A stretch of DNA of 64,000 nucleotides. Source: Psychrobacter vallis (lineage in GTDB: Bacteria; Pseudomonadota; Gammaproteobacteria; Pseudomonadales; Moraxellaceae). Shown in pieces: positions 31,009 through 41,384 of the stretch. Location of the stretch: the NCBI RefSeq assembly GCF_904846715.1, contig NZ_CAJHBU010000004.1, forward strand, positions 62,001-126,000. The letters run 5' to 3'. Under the pieces are notes generated by a model. The model saw only the letters and a program-made list of their open reading frames with translations. It was not told the origin of the DNA and made no database searches. The translations under genes were made by a program, and so were the position numbers. Position 1 is the first letter of the stretch. Each line of letters opens with the position of its first letter.

Positions 31009-33039
31009 TCACAAATAAGCATCTTTGTTGCTATCTTCATCAAAAAATTTGGGTTCAAATCTGACCGTGATGATGGTGCCTCGCGGTTGATTTTCAGTCA
31101 CGATTAGCTCGCCACCGATGTTATGAGCGCGCTCATTCATAATCATTAAACCGTGGTGCTGTGTTTGATCGACACTACCTGACATGCCGATACCATCATC
31201 AATGATGCTCATAGCGATGTGCTTATCGTCCTCTTCATAACCGAGATGAATCTCTACGTGTTGTGCTTGGGCATGGCGGCTGATATTTGACAGGGCTTCT
31301 CTGGCAATTTGAATCAAATCTATCTGTTCAGTGGCACTCAGATTGAGCGTCATAATGTGATTGTGTACCGCCATATCAAAGTTACCCTTCAAGGCAAACT
31401 CGCTGGCGGCGTCATGTAATGCTTCATCAAAACTGTCGGTATCAATAGTCAGGCGAAAAGTGACCAATAAATCTCTTAACTGCTGATAAGCTGATCCCAG
31501 TCCCGTTTTTATCTGCTCAATATTTTGATAGATAGGCGCTTGTACTGGCTCGCTGCCAGCATTTTTAAGATGCCTTTCTAAAACACTCACTTGGATTTTT
31601 AGATAAGACAACGACTGCGCTAAAGAGTCATGCAATTCTCTAGCAATGGTCGAGCGCTCTTCGAGCAAAATAAGCTGATGCTCTTGCTGTCTTTGCTTGC
31701 GCAGCGATAGTGCGGCACTGATTAAATTGGTCAATGCAACGATTAATTCGTTGTTTTGTGCATCTAATTCCGTACTCAAAAACAGAAAAGCACTTTCCTC
31801 TTCTGTCATTTTAATGCGCTGTGATGGCGATATGTCACTCTTGTTATCGGATATAAAAGAGCTACTCATCGCTAGGGCTGACTTCGGTCTGACGCGCAAC
31901 TCACCAAATTCTTCTTGTTGATGGCTAATAGGATAAGACTTGGTGAGCTCACCATTTTTGGTTACACAGTTATCGCAATTGAGCTTTTTGCATAGCTCTT
32001 TCATTTTTTCGCCATGAAGAACGATGGCGTTTTTTTGGGTGATATATTTATTCTGTATACACAGCGTAAATTCTAAATGTGGAAAGGTTTTGCTGAAATC
32101 GGCAATCAACGCATCGAGCCGATATAAGCTCACTTGATTGGTAGTGATAGATTTTGAAAAGTCATAAAACAGTGACAGTACTTGATTGGCTTTTACCAAA
32201 TGCTGGGTTTTTATCTGTACCTCATTTTCAAGCGAGCGCTGAGAAGTCTCAATCGTACTCGCCATTTCATTAAAAGAGCTGCCAAGCGTCTCAAACTCTC
32301 TATAACCGGTAATAAATACTCTGGTGTCGCACTTGCCTTCCTTAAATCGATTATTGGCTTTAATCAGTTGCTGAATAGGCATTAGTACCGATTGATGTAA
32401 TCTACGCATGCCAATGAGCATAATAATGATGGTTAGTATCAATGAGAGCATTTGCAAATTTTGCTGCCATGTCTGCCGCTGCTCATTTCTGTACTGTAGG
32501 TCACCAACAAAGCGATTTACATCTTCGATATACTGCGCTGAGACGCCATAAAATCCTTGCTTGTCTTGTGCTAATAACGCAGGCTTTAGGTCGCGAAACC
32601 ACTGGGATTTGATTTGACTCAGCTCATGGTTAATAAGTGTATGTCTATTGGCACTCGTTAGCTGATACGCCTGTAACTCTTCAAGCCGGCTTTCCATGTC
32701 TTCAATAAGAATATCTACTTTTTCAGCGGTGTCTTTATCAGAAAAGTCTAATCTGTCTTGTTGTCCTGCCTGCTTGTCACTTTGATTCTCTAAACCACTC
32801 TGTTTAATACTGAGGTTTGAGCTAAAAGGATCATCTGCCTCAAAATCAGTCGCTATCTGAAGGCTAATACGATATGTCGCCATTCGAATCGAGCCTGCAA
32901 TATTAATCGCTTCGGCATCTGATTTTGCTATCCAAGCGAGTACCCCACTACCAACCGCTGACACAAAACATAAAACAAAGATTATGAGAATCGTAATCAA
33001 AGCATGAAGGAACAAAGATCGTCTTCGTAGACTATACAT
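31009..33039 (-). CDS. narX: NarX nitrate/nitrite sensor kinase
   Basis: 676 aa. Membrane segment 1 at ~13-36, then the periplasmic P-box IAGSIRMATYRISLQIA (nitrate binding) starting near residue 45, segment 2 at ~195-215, HAMP domain, a central region with Cys (CKKLNCDNCV, ~353-362) as in E. coli NarX, and a HisKA_3 box STIARELHDSLAQSLSYLKI with His ~470. The HATPase end has NISRHAQAQ and GIGMSG. It autophosphorylates on nitrate and passes the phosphate to NarL, whose gene follows. The loop between the membrane segments holds ~60 extra polar residues compared with E. coli. Confidence 0.92.
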   Translation of the reverse strand: MYSLRRRSLFLHALITILIIFVLCFVSAVGSGVLAWIAKSDAEAINIAGSIRMATYRISLQIATDFEADDPFSSNLSIKQSGLENQSDKQAGQQDRLDFSDKDTAEKVDILIEDMESRLEELQAYQLTSANRHTLINHELSQIKSQWFRDLKPALLAQDKQGFYGVSAQYIEDVNRFVGDLQYRNEQRQTWQQNLQMLSLILTIIIMLIGMRRLHQSVLMPIQQLIKANNRFKEGKCDTRVFITGYREFETLGSSFNEMASTIETSQRSLENEVQIKTQHLVKANQVLSLFYDFSKSITTNQVSLYRLDALIADFSKTFPHLEFTLCIQNKYITQKNAIVLHGEKMKELCKKLNCDNCVTKNGELTKSYPISHQQEEFGELRVRPKSALAMSSSFISDNKSDISPSQRIKMTEEESAFLFLSTELDAQNNELIVALTNLISAALSLRKQRQQEHQLILLEERSTIARELHDSLAQSLSYLKIQVSVLERHLKNAGSEPVQAPIYQNIEQIKTGLGSAYQQLRDLLVTFRLTIDTDSFDEALHDAASEFALKGNFDMAVHNHIMTLNLSATEQIDLIQIAREALSNISRHAQAQHVEIHLGYEEDDKHIAMSIIDDGIGMSGSVDQTQHHGLMIMNERAHNIGGELIVTENQPRGTIITVRFEPKFFDEDSNKDAYL

Positions 33040-33406
33040 AATTAATCACGTTCACCCATCAAAAACTCGTTTTTGAAAACCTCACACTTAAAACTTTGAA
33101 GACCATGGTTTTGAGTATAAAGGGATTGAAACATCAACCCATCACTAATAAATCTGCCTGCCATATACTCCTTTTAGTCATCAGTATACCACTATGTATT
33201 AATACTACTCATGACGTTAACAAAGTACTGTAAATCATTATTTGTTATGCATCCATCAAGTGATGCTTAGCATTAATTCGTAATCGTAGGCGCGCTTTTT
33301 TATCATTTGTAATAAAAGCGACGGCGTACCGCAATTTTTATAGCTGCTTAACGATATAAAAATATCAATAATAACTAAGCACAAACGATATTAAGTGAGG
33401 AATAGT

Positions 33407-34786
33407 ATGGGCAATGATTACAACTTCAAAGGTGGTAAGCTCATTACTGACTGGCGTCCTGAAATAAAAGAGTTCTGGGAAGGTGGCGGCAAAAAAGTCG
33501 CTACCCGAAATTTATGGATATCTATCCCATCATTATTACTGGCATTTGCAGTATGGATGGTATGGAGCGCGGTCATCGTTCGCCTACCAGAGGTCGGCTT
33601 TGACTTTGATGCCGGACAGCTATTTTGGTTGGCAGCGTTGCCAGGTCTATCGGGGGCAACACTGCGGATTTTTTATTCCTTTATGGTGCCTATTTTTGGT
33701 GGACGTCGTTGGACAGCGATTTCTACGGCATCGTTACTCATCCCAGCACTATGGATGGGGTTTGCTGTACAAAATCCTGATACGCCGTTTATGATATTTG
33801 CCATTATTGCGCTACTTTGCGGCTTTGGTGGGGGAAATTTTGCGTCATCCATGTCTAACATCTCTTTTTTCTATCCCAAAGCGGAGCAAGGCACTGCGCT
33901 TGGCCTGAATGCAGGTCTTGGCAATCTAGGTGTATCTGTGATGCAGTTCGTCGTTCCAGTCATCATACTGGTGGCGGCATTTGGTAGTTTGGGCGGCGAT
34001 CCACAGGTATCAGATACTGGTAAATTGTTTTATCTACAAAACGCCGGCTTTATCTGGGTGCCATTTATCTTATTATTTTCAGTGCTGGCTTGGTTTGGGA
34101 TGAATGACATCTCCACTGCTAAAGCTTCTTTTAAAGATCAGTCGGTTATCTTTAAACGCAAACACAACTGGATCATGTGTATTCTTTACATGGCAACGTT
34201 TGGCTCATTTATTGGATTTTCAGCGGCGTTTCCAATGTTGATTAAAAACTCATTCCCAGCCATTGATGCCCTCAAATTTGCTTTTTTAGGGCCGCTGGTT
34301 GGGGCGTTATTTCGTCCAATAGGAGGCTGGATTTCTGATAAAGTTGGCGGTGCTAAAGTGACGCTTTGGAACTATGTGGTGATGGTATTAGCAGTCTTGG
34401 CTGTGATGTACTTCTTGCCAAGTGAAACCAGTGAAGGCAGTTTCGTTGGTTACTTTATCTCCTTTATGGTGTTATTTATCACCACGGGTATCGGTAACGG
34501 CTCTACCTTTACCATGATTCCAGTTATTTTTAGAACCTTTCACGAACGCCTTGAGCCTGAAAAAGCAGGGACAGAGCCGCTATTTATTGAAATACGTAAA
34601 GAGTCAGCGGCGGTGGTTGGATTCACCTCAGCAATCGCCGCTTATGGCGCGTTCTTTGTACCAAAAATGTTCGGCTCAGGACTGGGTATTGACGGTACTT
34701 TTATCACTTTGATTATCTTTTATGTGCTCTGCATTGTGTTGACTTGGTGGTATTACAGCCGTTCTAACGCTGAGATTCCTTGTTAA
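33407..34786 (+). CDS. narK: NarK/NarU-type nitrate-nitrite antiporter (MFS)
   Basis: 459 aa from the ATG at 33407, with AGGA 5 bases ahead; a GTG at 33395 is in frame and less likely. The sequence closely follows E. coli NarK: ITDWRPE...F, ATRNLWISIPSLLLAFAVWMVWS (described only), IFGGRRWTAIST, and NFASSMSNISFFYPKAEQGTALGLN. The second signature GNGSTFTMIPVIFR is at ~365. It swaps nitrate for nitrite and so prevents nitrite build-up. 12 membrane segments are seen. The 367-base region upstream to narX holds the divergent promoters; NarL heptamer-like TACTCAT occurs near 33206 but could be chance. Confidence 0.92.
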   Translation: MGNDYNFKGGKLITDWRPEIKEFWEGGGKKVATRNLWISIPSLLLAFAVWMVWSAVIVRLPEVGFDFDAGQLFWLAALPGLSGATLRIFYSFMVPIFGGRRWTAISTASLLIPALWMGFAVQNPDTPFMIFAIIALLCGFGGGNFASSMSNISFFYPKAEQGTALGLNAGLGNLGVSVMQFVVPVIILVAAFGSLGGDPQVSDTGKLFYLQNAGFIWVPFILLFSVLAWFGMNDISTAKASFKDQSVIFKRKHNWIMCILYMATFGSFIGFSAAFPMLIKNSFPAIDALKFAFLGPLVGALFRPIGGWISDKVGGAKVTLWNYVVMVLAVLAVMYFLPSETSEGSFVGYFISFMVLFITTGIGNGSTFTMIPVIFRTFHERLEPEKAGTEPLFIEIRKESAAVVGFTSAIAAYGAFFVPKMFGSGLGIDGTFITLIIFYVLCIVLTWWYYSRSNAEIPC

Positions 34787-34826
34787 TACACTTCTTTTAA
34801 ATAAACCGTCACTCATCCTTTTAACC

Positions 34827-34860
34827 GTGCTACTTGCTGATGTAAGTAGCACTTTTTTTG
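34827..34860 (+). terminator. Terminator after the second narK
   Basis: GTGCTACTT (34827-34835) and AAGTAGCAC (34844-34852) form a perfect stem followed by seven T. The rest of the 314-base gap to narG has A/T-rich DNA and no gene. Confidence 0.88.
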
Positions 34861-35100
34861 TCTTAAATATTATTTTAAATATTGGGTGCTGCTTTTTTGC
34901 TTATTAATTATTAGTACTCATTGGCTCTTAACAATGTTTTTAAGAAGATTTGAGTTTTAGCAGCTACTACTAAGGTGGTAGTGCTCTGCTCATGTTAGCT
35001 AATAGTAAGAGCATGATGGCTTACTTAAAATGACACCATCGAAAAATATTTACAGCTCAGCTTTAGATACACCATAGGCAATAATACAGAGGATAGCGAA

Positions 35101-38100
35101 ATGAGCCATTTACTCGACCAATTCCGTTTTTTTAAGCGTAAACAGGGCGAATTCTCCGACGGGCATGGCGAGACGCGCGATGAGTCTCGTGATTGGGAAA
35201 ATGTTTATCGCAGCCGTTGGCAGTATGACAAGGTCGTGCGTTCAACGCATGGTGTCAACTGTACCGGCTCTTGTTCATGGAAAATCTACGTAAAAAACGG
35301 TTTGGTCACGTGGGAAACTCAGCAAACCGACTATCCAGAAACACGCCCAGACCTACCAAACCACGAACCGCGTGGCTGCCCTCGTGGCGCAAGCTATAGC
35401 TGGTATATGTACTCTGCTAACCGTGTGAAATATCCTAAGGTTCGTAAGCCGCTACTCAAATTATGGCGTGAAGCCAAAGCTCAGTATCCTGATCCAGTCG
35501 ATGCTTGGGGCAGCATTGTCCAAGATCCTATCAAAGCGGATCAATACAAATCTAAACGCGGTTTGGGTGGTTTTATTCGCTCAACGTGGGCGGAAGTGAA
35601 TGAAATTATCGCTGCCAGTAACGTGTATACCGCCAAAACCTTTGGTCCTGATCGCATTATTGGTTTCTCTCCGATTCCTGCGATGTCGATGGTCAGTTAC
35701 GCTGCTGGTAGTCGCTATTTATCGTTGATTGGTGGTGTTTGCTTGTCATTCTATGACTGGTATTGTGACTTACCGCCAGCCTCACCGATGGTTTGGGGCG
35801 AGCAGACTGACGTACCAGAATCAGCTGATTGGTACAACTCTGATTATATTATTGCATGGGGTTCAAACGTTCCGCAAACGCGTACACCTGATGCACATTT
35901 CTTTACCGAAGTTCGTTATAAAGGTACCAAAACTGTCTCTATCACCCCTGACTATGCTGAAGTATCCAAACTAACCGACTTATGGCTCAACCCTAAGCAA
36001 GGGACTGACGCTGCTGTTGCGCAAGCATTTTGTCATGTCATTATCAAAGAATTTTATCTCAAGCAGCCAAGCGATTACTTCTTAGACTATGCCAAACGCT
36101 ACACCGATTTACCCGTTCTAGTTATGCTAGAAGGCGAAGACGGCGCGCGCCATGCCGGTCGCTATCTGCGTGCTTCTGACTTAATCGATAATTTAGGTCA
36201 AGAAAACAACCCTGAATGGAAAACTATCGGACTGAACAGTGATGGCGAACTGGTTTCTCCACTCGGTTCTATTGGTTATCGTTGGGGCGAAAAAGGCAAA
36301 TGGAATCTTGAGCAAAAAAATGGTACGACAGGCGCAGACATTGACTTGACATTGACTTTAAAAGACAGCAATGAAACCTGCCTAGTCGGCTTTGATTATT
36401 TTGGTCATGTTGAACACCCACATTTTGCGTCAGTACCAGGCGAAGCCGTACAACAAAAAACTGTACCTTGTAAAACCATCACCCTTGCCGATGGCACAAC
36501 CGCTATCGTCGCCACTGTATTTGATTTAACCGTTGCTAACCTTGGCGTGGATAATGGTGTTGGCGGCGAGCATGTCACCGATGACTATGACGATGCTACT
36601 GTACCAGGCACGCCTGCATGGCAAGAAGTGATTACTGGTCTGAGCCGTGAGCGTGTCATCCAAGTAGCTCGTGAATTTGCAGAAAACGCCCATAAAACCC
36701 ATGGTAAATCGATGATTATCATCGGCGCTGGTATGAATCACTGGTATCACCTCGATATGAACTATCGCGGTGTTATCAACATGCTCATGCTGTGCGGTTG
36801 TATCGGTAAATCTGGTGGCGGCTGGGCGCATTATGTTGGTCAAGAAAAACTGCGTCCACAAACAGGCTGGTTGCCCCTTGCCTTTGCACTCGACTGGATG
36901 CGTCCACCACGCCAGATGGCTGGTACTAGCTTTTTCTATGCGCACAGCTCACAGTGGCGTCATGAGACTATTTCTGCCCATGAAATACTCTCACCACTTG
37001 TCAATAAGAAATTTTTCCCAGAGCATATGCTTGACTACAACATTCAGGCAGAGCGCGCAGGCTGGCTTCCTTCTGCTCCGCAATTAAACTGCAACCCATT
37101 AACTATCGCTGCTAAAGCCAAAGCAAATGGTAAAGACGTGGAAGAGTATGTCGTCGATTCTCTCGAAGATGGCAGCATCCGCTTTGCTTGTGAATCTCCA
37201 GACAACCCAGACAACTTCCCACGCAATATGTTTATCTGGCGCTCAAACCTATTGGGCTCATCAGGTAAAGGTCATGAATATATGCTCAAGTACTTCTTGG
37301 GTACCAAAAATGGCTTGCTCAATGAAGAAAATGCCGCAGGTCAACTGCAACCAAAAGAAGTGGATTGGGTAGAAAAAGGCCCTACTGGTAAATTGGACTT
37401 GGTTGTCACGTTAGACTTCCGTATGTCTTCTACCTGCATGTATTCAGATATCGTGCTACCGACAGCGACATGGTATGAAAAAGATGATATGAATACATCA
37501 GACATGCATCCCTTTATCCATCCACTCACTGCCGCGACCGACCCTGCATGGGAATCTAAAACGGATTGGGAAATTTATAAAGGCATTGCCAAGAGCTTCT
37601 CTGAAATCTCAAAAGGTCACCTCGGTGTTGAGACTGATGTCGTCACCTTGCCGATGCAACATGATACCCCAGGAGAATTGGCGCAGCCATTCGGTGGCAC
37701 TGACTGGAAAACGGCTGGCGAAAAACCAGTACCCGGCAAAAACTGCCCGATGATCTTGACCGTTGAGCGCGACTACCCGAACACTTATGCCAAATTCACC
37801 TCCCTTGGTCCTGCTCTAGAAAAACTGGGCAACGGCTCCAAAGGCTTGAACTGGGATATGAAAACCGAGGTCAAACAACTGGGTGATTTAAACCACCGTG
37901 TGACTGAGCCGGGTATCTCTGAAGGCAGGCCGCGTCTAAATACTGCTATTAATGCGTCTGAAATGATTTTGATGCTAGCCCCTGAAACCAATGGTCATGT
38001 CGCGGTAAAAGGGTGGGAAGCATTGTCTGAATTTACTGGACGCGAGCATGCCCATCTTGCCAAATCTAGCGAACACGAAAAAATTCGTTTTAAAGACATC

Positions 38101-38859
38101 GTGGCGCAGCCTCGCAAAATTATTTCAAGCCCAACATGGTCAGGGATTGAGTCTGATAAAGTGAGTTATAACGCCGGTTATACCAACGTCCATGAGCTCA
38201 TTCCTTGGCGTACGCTGACTGGTCGTCAGCAGTTTTATCAAGATCATCCTTGGATGCAAGCGTTTGGTGAGCAGATGCAGCAGTATCGTCCACCTATTGA
38301 TACCAAAACCACGGCGATGGTAAAAGATGCCAAGCCGAACGGTAATAAAGAGATTGTACTGAATTTTTTAACACCGCACCAAAAATGGGGTATCCACAGT
38401 ACCTACTCTGAAAACTTATTGATGCTGACTCTGAGCCGCGGTGGACCTTGTGTGTGGATGTCAGAAGTTGATGCTGCAAAAGCAGGTATCGTTGATAACG
38501 ACTGGATTGAGCTATTTAATGCTAACGGTGCTCTCACCGCTCGCGCCATCGTCAGCCAGCGGGTCAAAGAAGGCATGACCATGATGTATCACGCTCAAGA
38601 AAAACTGGTCAATATTCCAGGCTCTGAGCAAACCGGTACACGTGGCGGTATTCATAACTCAATGACCCGGACTATCTTGAAACCGACGCATATGATTGGC
38701 AGCTATGCTCAGCAATCTTATGGCTTTAATTACTATGGCACTGTGGGTTGTAACCGTGATGAATTTGTCGTGATTCGTAAGATGTCAAAAATCGACTGGC
38801 TAGAAGATAAGCCAGATAACGAATTACCTCGTCCATTACCAACCACCATTGAGGATTAA
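35101..38859 (+). CDS. narG: Respiratory nitrate reductase alpha subunit NarG
   Basis: 1252 aa, against 1247 in E. coli. It reduces nitrate to nitrite at a Mo-bisMGD centre on the cytoplasmic side of the inner membrane. The FS0 cluster ligand motif HGVNCTGSC (His50, Cys54, Cys58) is clear; the Mo ligand is Asp223 in DWYCDLPPASP. IIAWGSNVPQTRTPDAHFF and GWAHYVGQEKLRPQTGW (described only) are NarG signatures. GGATAGCG precedes the ATG. The gene leads an operon with narH, narJ and narI. A stem-loop lies between it and narH. Confidence 0.97.
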   Translation: MSHLLDQFRFFKRKQGEFSDGHGETRDESRDWENVYRSRWQYDKVVRSTHGVNCTGSCSWKIYVKNGLVTWETQQTDYPETRPDLPNHEPRGCPRGASYSWYMYSANRVKYPKVRKPLLKLWREAKAQYPDPVDAWGSIVQDPIKADQYKSKRGLGGFIRSTWAEVNEIIAASNVYTAKTFGPDRIIGFSPIPAMSMVSYAAGSRYLSLIGGVCLSFYDWYCDLPPASPMVWGEQTDVPESADWYNSDYIIAWGSNVPQTRTPDAHFFTEVRYKGTKTVSITPDYAEVSKLTDLWLNPKQGTDAAVAQAFCHVIIKEFYLKQPSDYFLDYAKRYTDLPVLVMLEGEDGARHAGRYLRASDLIDNLGQENNPEWKTIGLNSDGELVSPLGSIGYRWGEKGKWNLEQKNGTTGADIDLTLTLKDSNETCLVGFDYFGHVEHPHFASVPGEAVQQKTVPCKTITLADGTTAIVATVFDLTVANLGVDNGVGGEHVTDDYDDATVPGTPAWQEVITGLSRERVIQVAREFAENAHKTHGKSMIIIGAGMNHWYHLDMNYRGVINMLMLCGCIGKSGGGWAHYVGQEKLRPQTGWLPLAFALDWMRPPRQMAGTSFFYAHSSQWRHETISAHEILSPLVNKKFFPEHMLDYNIQAERAGWLPSAPQLNCNPLTIAAKAKANGKDVEEYVVDSLEDGSIRFACESPDNPDNFPRNMFIWRSNLLGSSGKGHEYMLKYFLGTKNGLLNEENAAGQLQPKEVDWVEKGPTGKLDLVVTLDFRMSSTCMYSDIVLPTATWYEKDDMNTSDMHPFIHPLTAATDPAWESKTDWEIYKGIAKSFSEISKGHLGVETDVVTLPMQHDTPGELAQPFGGTDWKTAGEKPVPGKNCPMILTVERDYPNTYAKFTSLGPALEKLGNGSKGLNWDMKTEVKQLGDLNHRVTEPGISEGRPRLNTAINASEMILMLAPETNGHVAVKGWEALSEFTGREHAHLAKSSEHEKIRFKDIVAQPRKIISSPTWSGIESDKVSYNAGYTNVHELIPWRTLTGRQQFYQDHPWMQAFGEQMQQYRPPIDTKTTAMVKDAKPNGNKEIVLNFLTPHQKWGIHSTYSENLLMLTLSRGGPCVWMSEVDAAKAGIVDNDWIELFNANGALTARAIVSQRVKEGMTMMYHAQEKLVNIPGSEQTGTRGGIHNSMTRTILKPTHMIGSYAQQSYGFNYYGTVGCNRDEFVVIRKMSKIDWLEDKPDNELPRPLPTTIED

Positions 38860-38883
38860 AGCGCTTTCTTCTCATGAAAATAC

Positions 38884-38928
38884 GTCGTTTTAGAATTTAT
38901 TTTTTTAAACAATATCTTTTAAAACGAC
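38884..38928 (+). other. Stem-loop between narG and narH
   Basis: GTCGTTTTA (38884-38892) and TAAAACGAC (38920-38928) are perfect inverse copies with a 27-base A/T-rich loop. It could slow decay or mark an RNA cut between narG and narH messages. No T-run follows, so it is not a typical terminator. Confidence 0.45.
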
Positions 38929-38981
38929 CTCGATGAAGAACAAAGAGCTGCTTTTTCTACTAATATTTGGAGCACAGATCC

Positions 38982-40520
38982 ATGAAAATTCGTTCGCAAG
39001 TCGGCATGGTGCTTAACCTTGATAAATGTATCGGTTGTCACACCTGCTCAGTCACCTGTAAAAACGTCTGGACCAGCCGTGAAGGCATGGAATACGCGTG
39101 GTTCAACAACGTTGAGTCGAAGCCCGGTATTGGCTATCCCAAAGAGTGGGAAAACCAAGCCAAATGGAAAGGCGGTTGGATACGTAACGCTAATGGCACC
39201 ATAAATCCACGCATCGGTGGTAAATTCAGAGTACTAGCAAATATTTTTGCCAACCCTGACTTGCCAGAGATTGATGATTATTACGAACCGTTTGATTTTG
39301 ATTATCAGCATCTTCATACCGCGCCTATCAGTACCCATCAGCCTATCGCCCGCCCGCGTTCAGCCATCACTGGCAAGCGGATGCAAAAGATTGAATGGGG
39401 TCCTAACTGGGAAGAGATTCTAGGAACGGAGTTTGAAAAGCGTCGTAAAGATAAAAACTTTGACAACATTCAAGCGGATATCTACGGAGAGTACGAAAAC
39501 ACCTTCATGATGTATTTGCCGCGTCTGTGCGAGCATTGCTTGAACCCTACTTGCGTAGCGTCTTGTCCTAGTGGCGCTATCTACAAGCGTGAAGAGGACG
39601 GCATTGTCTTGATTGATCAGGAAAAATGTCGTGGTTGGCGGATGTGTATCTCAGGCTGCCCTTATAAAAAGATTTACTACAACTGGAAATCCGGCAAATC
39701 TGAAAAATGTATCTTCTGTTATCCACGTATCGAAGCTGGCTTACCGACTGTCTGCTCAGAAACCTGTGTTGGCCGTATCCGTTACTTAGGCGTATTACTA
39801 TATGACGCTGACAAAATCGCCGAAGCAGCGAGTACGCCAAATGAAAAAGATATTTATCACGCGCAATTAGACTTATTTTTAGATCCTAATGATCCTGTCG
39901 TTATTGCTCAAGCATTAAAAGACGGCGTACCGCAGTCAGTCATTGATTCTGCTCAGCGCTCGCCAGTATATAAGCTAGCGGTGGATTGGAAACTTGCGCT
40001 ACCGCTACATCCTGAATACCGTACGCTACCAATGGTTTGGTATGTACCACCATTATCACCGATTCAAAATGCTGCTGAAGCGGGCAAAGTCGGTATGGAT
40101 GGTCTCATTCCAGATGTCGACAGCTTGCGTATTCCGCTACGTTATTTAGCCAATCTCTTAACCGCAGGTGATGAAGAGCCCGTTCGTCTTGCGCTAAAAC
40201 GTCTGCTGGCGATGCGTAGCTACAAGCGTATGCAACTGGTGGAAAAGCAAGAAGTTCAAAGCATTTTAGATGACGTCGGTTTGACCAAGCTTCAGGTTGA
40301 AGAGATGTATCGTTATCTCGCTATCGCCAACTACGAAGATCGTTTTGTCATTCCAACTGCCCATCGTGAAGAAGCCTTGAGTGATGCTTTTGCTGAGCGT
40401 GGCGGCTGCGGCTTTACCTTTGGTGAAGGCTGTTCAGGCACTTCTGATAATAGTATGTTCGGACAACGCAAAACCAATCGCCGCGATTTCATTGATACCG
40501 TACAAAAGTGGGAGTCTTAA
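38982..40520 (+). CDS. narH: Nitrate reductase beta subunit NarH
   Basis: 512 aa from the ATG at 38982 (GGAG 9 bases ahead). It carries electrons from NarI to NarG through three [4Fe-4S] and one [3Fe-4S] cluster. Cys groups: CIGCHTCSVTC (~16-26), CEHCLNPTCVASCPSGA (~183-199), CRGWRMCISGCPYKK (~216-230) with the Trp that marks the [3Fe-4S] site, and CIFCYPRIEAGLPTVCSETC (~243-262). All four sets are complete. The C-terminal ~250 residues are as in other NarH. The stop is one base before the narJ start. Confidence 0.97.
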   Translation: MKIRSQVGMVLNLDKCIGCHTCSVTCKNVWTSREGMEYAWFNNVESKPGIGYPKEWENQAKWKGGWIRNANGTINPRIGGKFRVLANIFANPDLPEIDDYYEPFDFDYQHLHTAPISTHQPIARPRSAITGKRMQKIEWGPNWEEILGTEFEKRRKDKNFDNIQADIYGEYENTFMMYLPRLCEHCLNPTCVASCPSGAIYKREEDGIVLIDQEKCRGWRMCISGCPYKKIYYNWKSGKSEKCIFCYPRIEAGLPTVCSETCVGRIRYLGVLLYDADKIAEAASTPNEKDIYHAQLDLFLDPNDPVVIAQALKDGVPQSVIDSAQRSPVYKLAVDWKLALPLHPEYRTLPMVWYVPPLSPIQNAAEAGKVGMDGLIPDVDSLRIPLRYLANLLTAGDEEPVRLALKRLLAMRSYKRMQLVEKQEVQSILDDVGLTKLQVEEMYRYLAIANYEDRFVIPTAHREEALSDAFAERGGCGFTFGEGCSGTSDNSMFGQRKTNRRDFIDTVQKWES

Positions 40521-40521
40521 C

Positions 40522-41373
40522 ATGCAAACTACTCAACTTGATCATAACCATTCAGTAGATGAGTCTATTGCCCCACCCCTCATTGGCGCATCGGACTTAA
40601 AGCTTCTAAAGGTACTGAGCTTACTCATTGACTATCCAGATAATGAGCTGTTTTTGGGTGATACCTTTGCGGATTGTACAGAGATTGTCGCTAGATCAAC
40701 CATTATCAGCCCAGCAGTGCGTCAACAAATCATCGACTTGATTGAAGACTTAATCGATACCGGATCGCTTGAGGCGCAAGCTCGTTATGACGGGCTGTTT
40801 GAGCGTGGTCGGTCTTTATCGCTGTGGTTGTTTGAACATGTGCATGGCGAGTCACGTGATCGCGGTCAAGCCATGGTTGATTTGATGGGTCAGTATGAAG
40901 AAGCTGGCTTTGAGATTAGCGTGAAAGAGCTGCCCGACTATTTGCCTTTATATCTTGAGTTTTTAGCGTATCAAGCAACGGTTATCGACGATGATATTCA
41001 GATTCGTATGGATATCGCTGATGTCAGCCACATCATTGCATTACTTGCTGCCAGACTCGAACACCGCGGCAGTATGTATAAAGGCTGCTTTAATGCGCTA
41101 TTGCAGATTGCTGGTAAGCCTCTTGATATGGTCGAAGAGTATCAAGAAAAAATCAGCAAAGAAAAACCTGATGACAGCTTTGAAGCATTGGACAAAGAGT
41201 GGGAAGAAGAAGTGGTCACGTTCTTGGATGCGCAACAAGAAGAGCGTTGCTCGTCTCAGACTAGCACCCAAAATCTGGCGGCAAAAGCGGGCGTTAGAGC
41301 CAATCCAAACGCTGTCGACGCTCCTGTGCACTGGGTAGATTTTAAAACCAATATAGCGGTTAAACAATCATAA
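40522..41373 (+). CDS. narJ: Nitrate reductase chaperone NarJ
   Basis: 283 aa from the ATG at 40522, with GGGAG 7 bases ahead; an open frame to 40381 runs inside narH and is not used. Residues ~25-200 match the TorD/NarJ chaperone family: LKVLSLLIDYPDNEL, FEHVHGESRDRGQAMVDLMGQYEEAGFE (described only) and ELPDYLPLYLEFLA. NarJ guides Mo-cofactor insertion and membrane docking of NarGH. The C-terminal ~60 residues are longer than in E. coli (236 aa), acidic and likely unstructured. Confidence 0.93.
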   Translation: MQTTQLDHNHSVDESIAPPLIGASDLKLLKVLSLLIDYPDNELFLGDTFADCTEIVARSTIISPAVRQQIIDLIEDLIDTGSLEAQARYDGLFERGRSLSLWLFEHVHGESRDRGQAMVDLMGQYEEAGFEISVKELPDYLPLYLEFLAYQATVIDDDIQIRMDIADVSHIIALLAARLEHRGSMYKGCFNALLQIAGKPLDMVEEYQEKISKEKPDDSFEALDKEWEEEVVTFLDAQQEERCSSQTSTQNLAAKAGVRANPNAVDAPVHWVDFKTNIAVKQS

Positions 41374-41384
41374 GGAGAGATGAT

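Noticed and set aside
34861-35100. Fnr or NarL box before narG
   Set aside because: No TTGATnnnnATCAA site was found by eye; single NarL heptamers are too short to trust.
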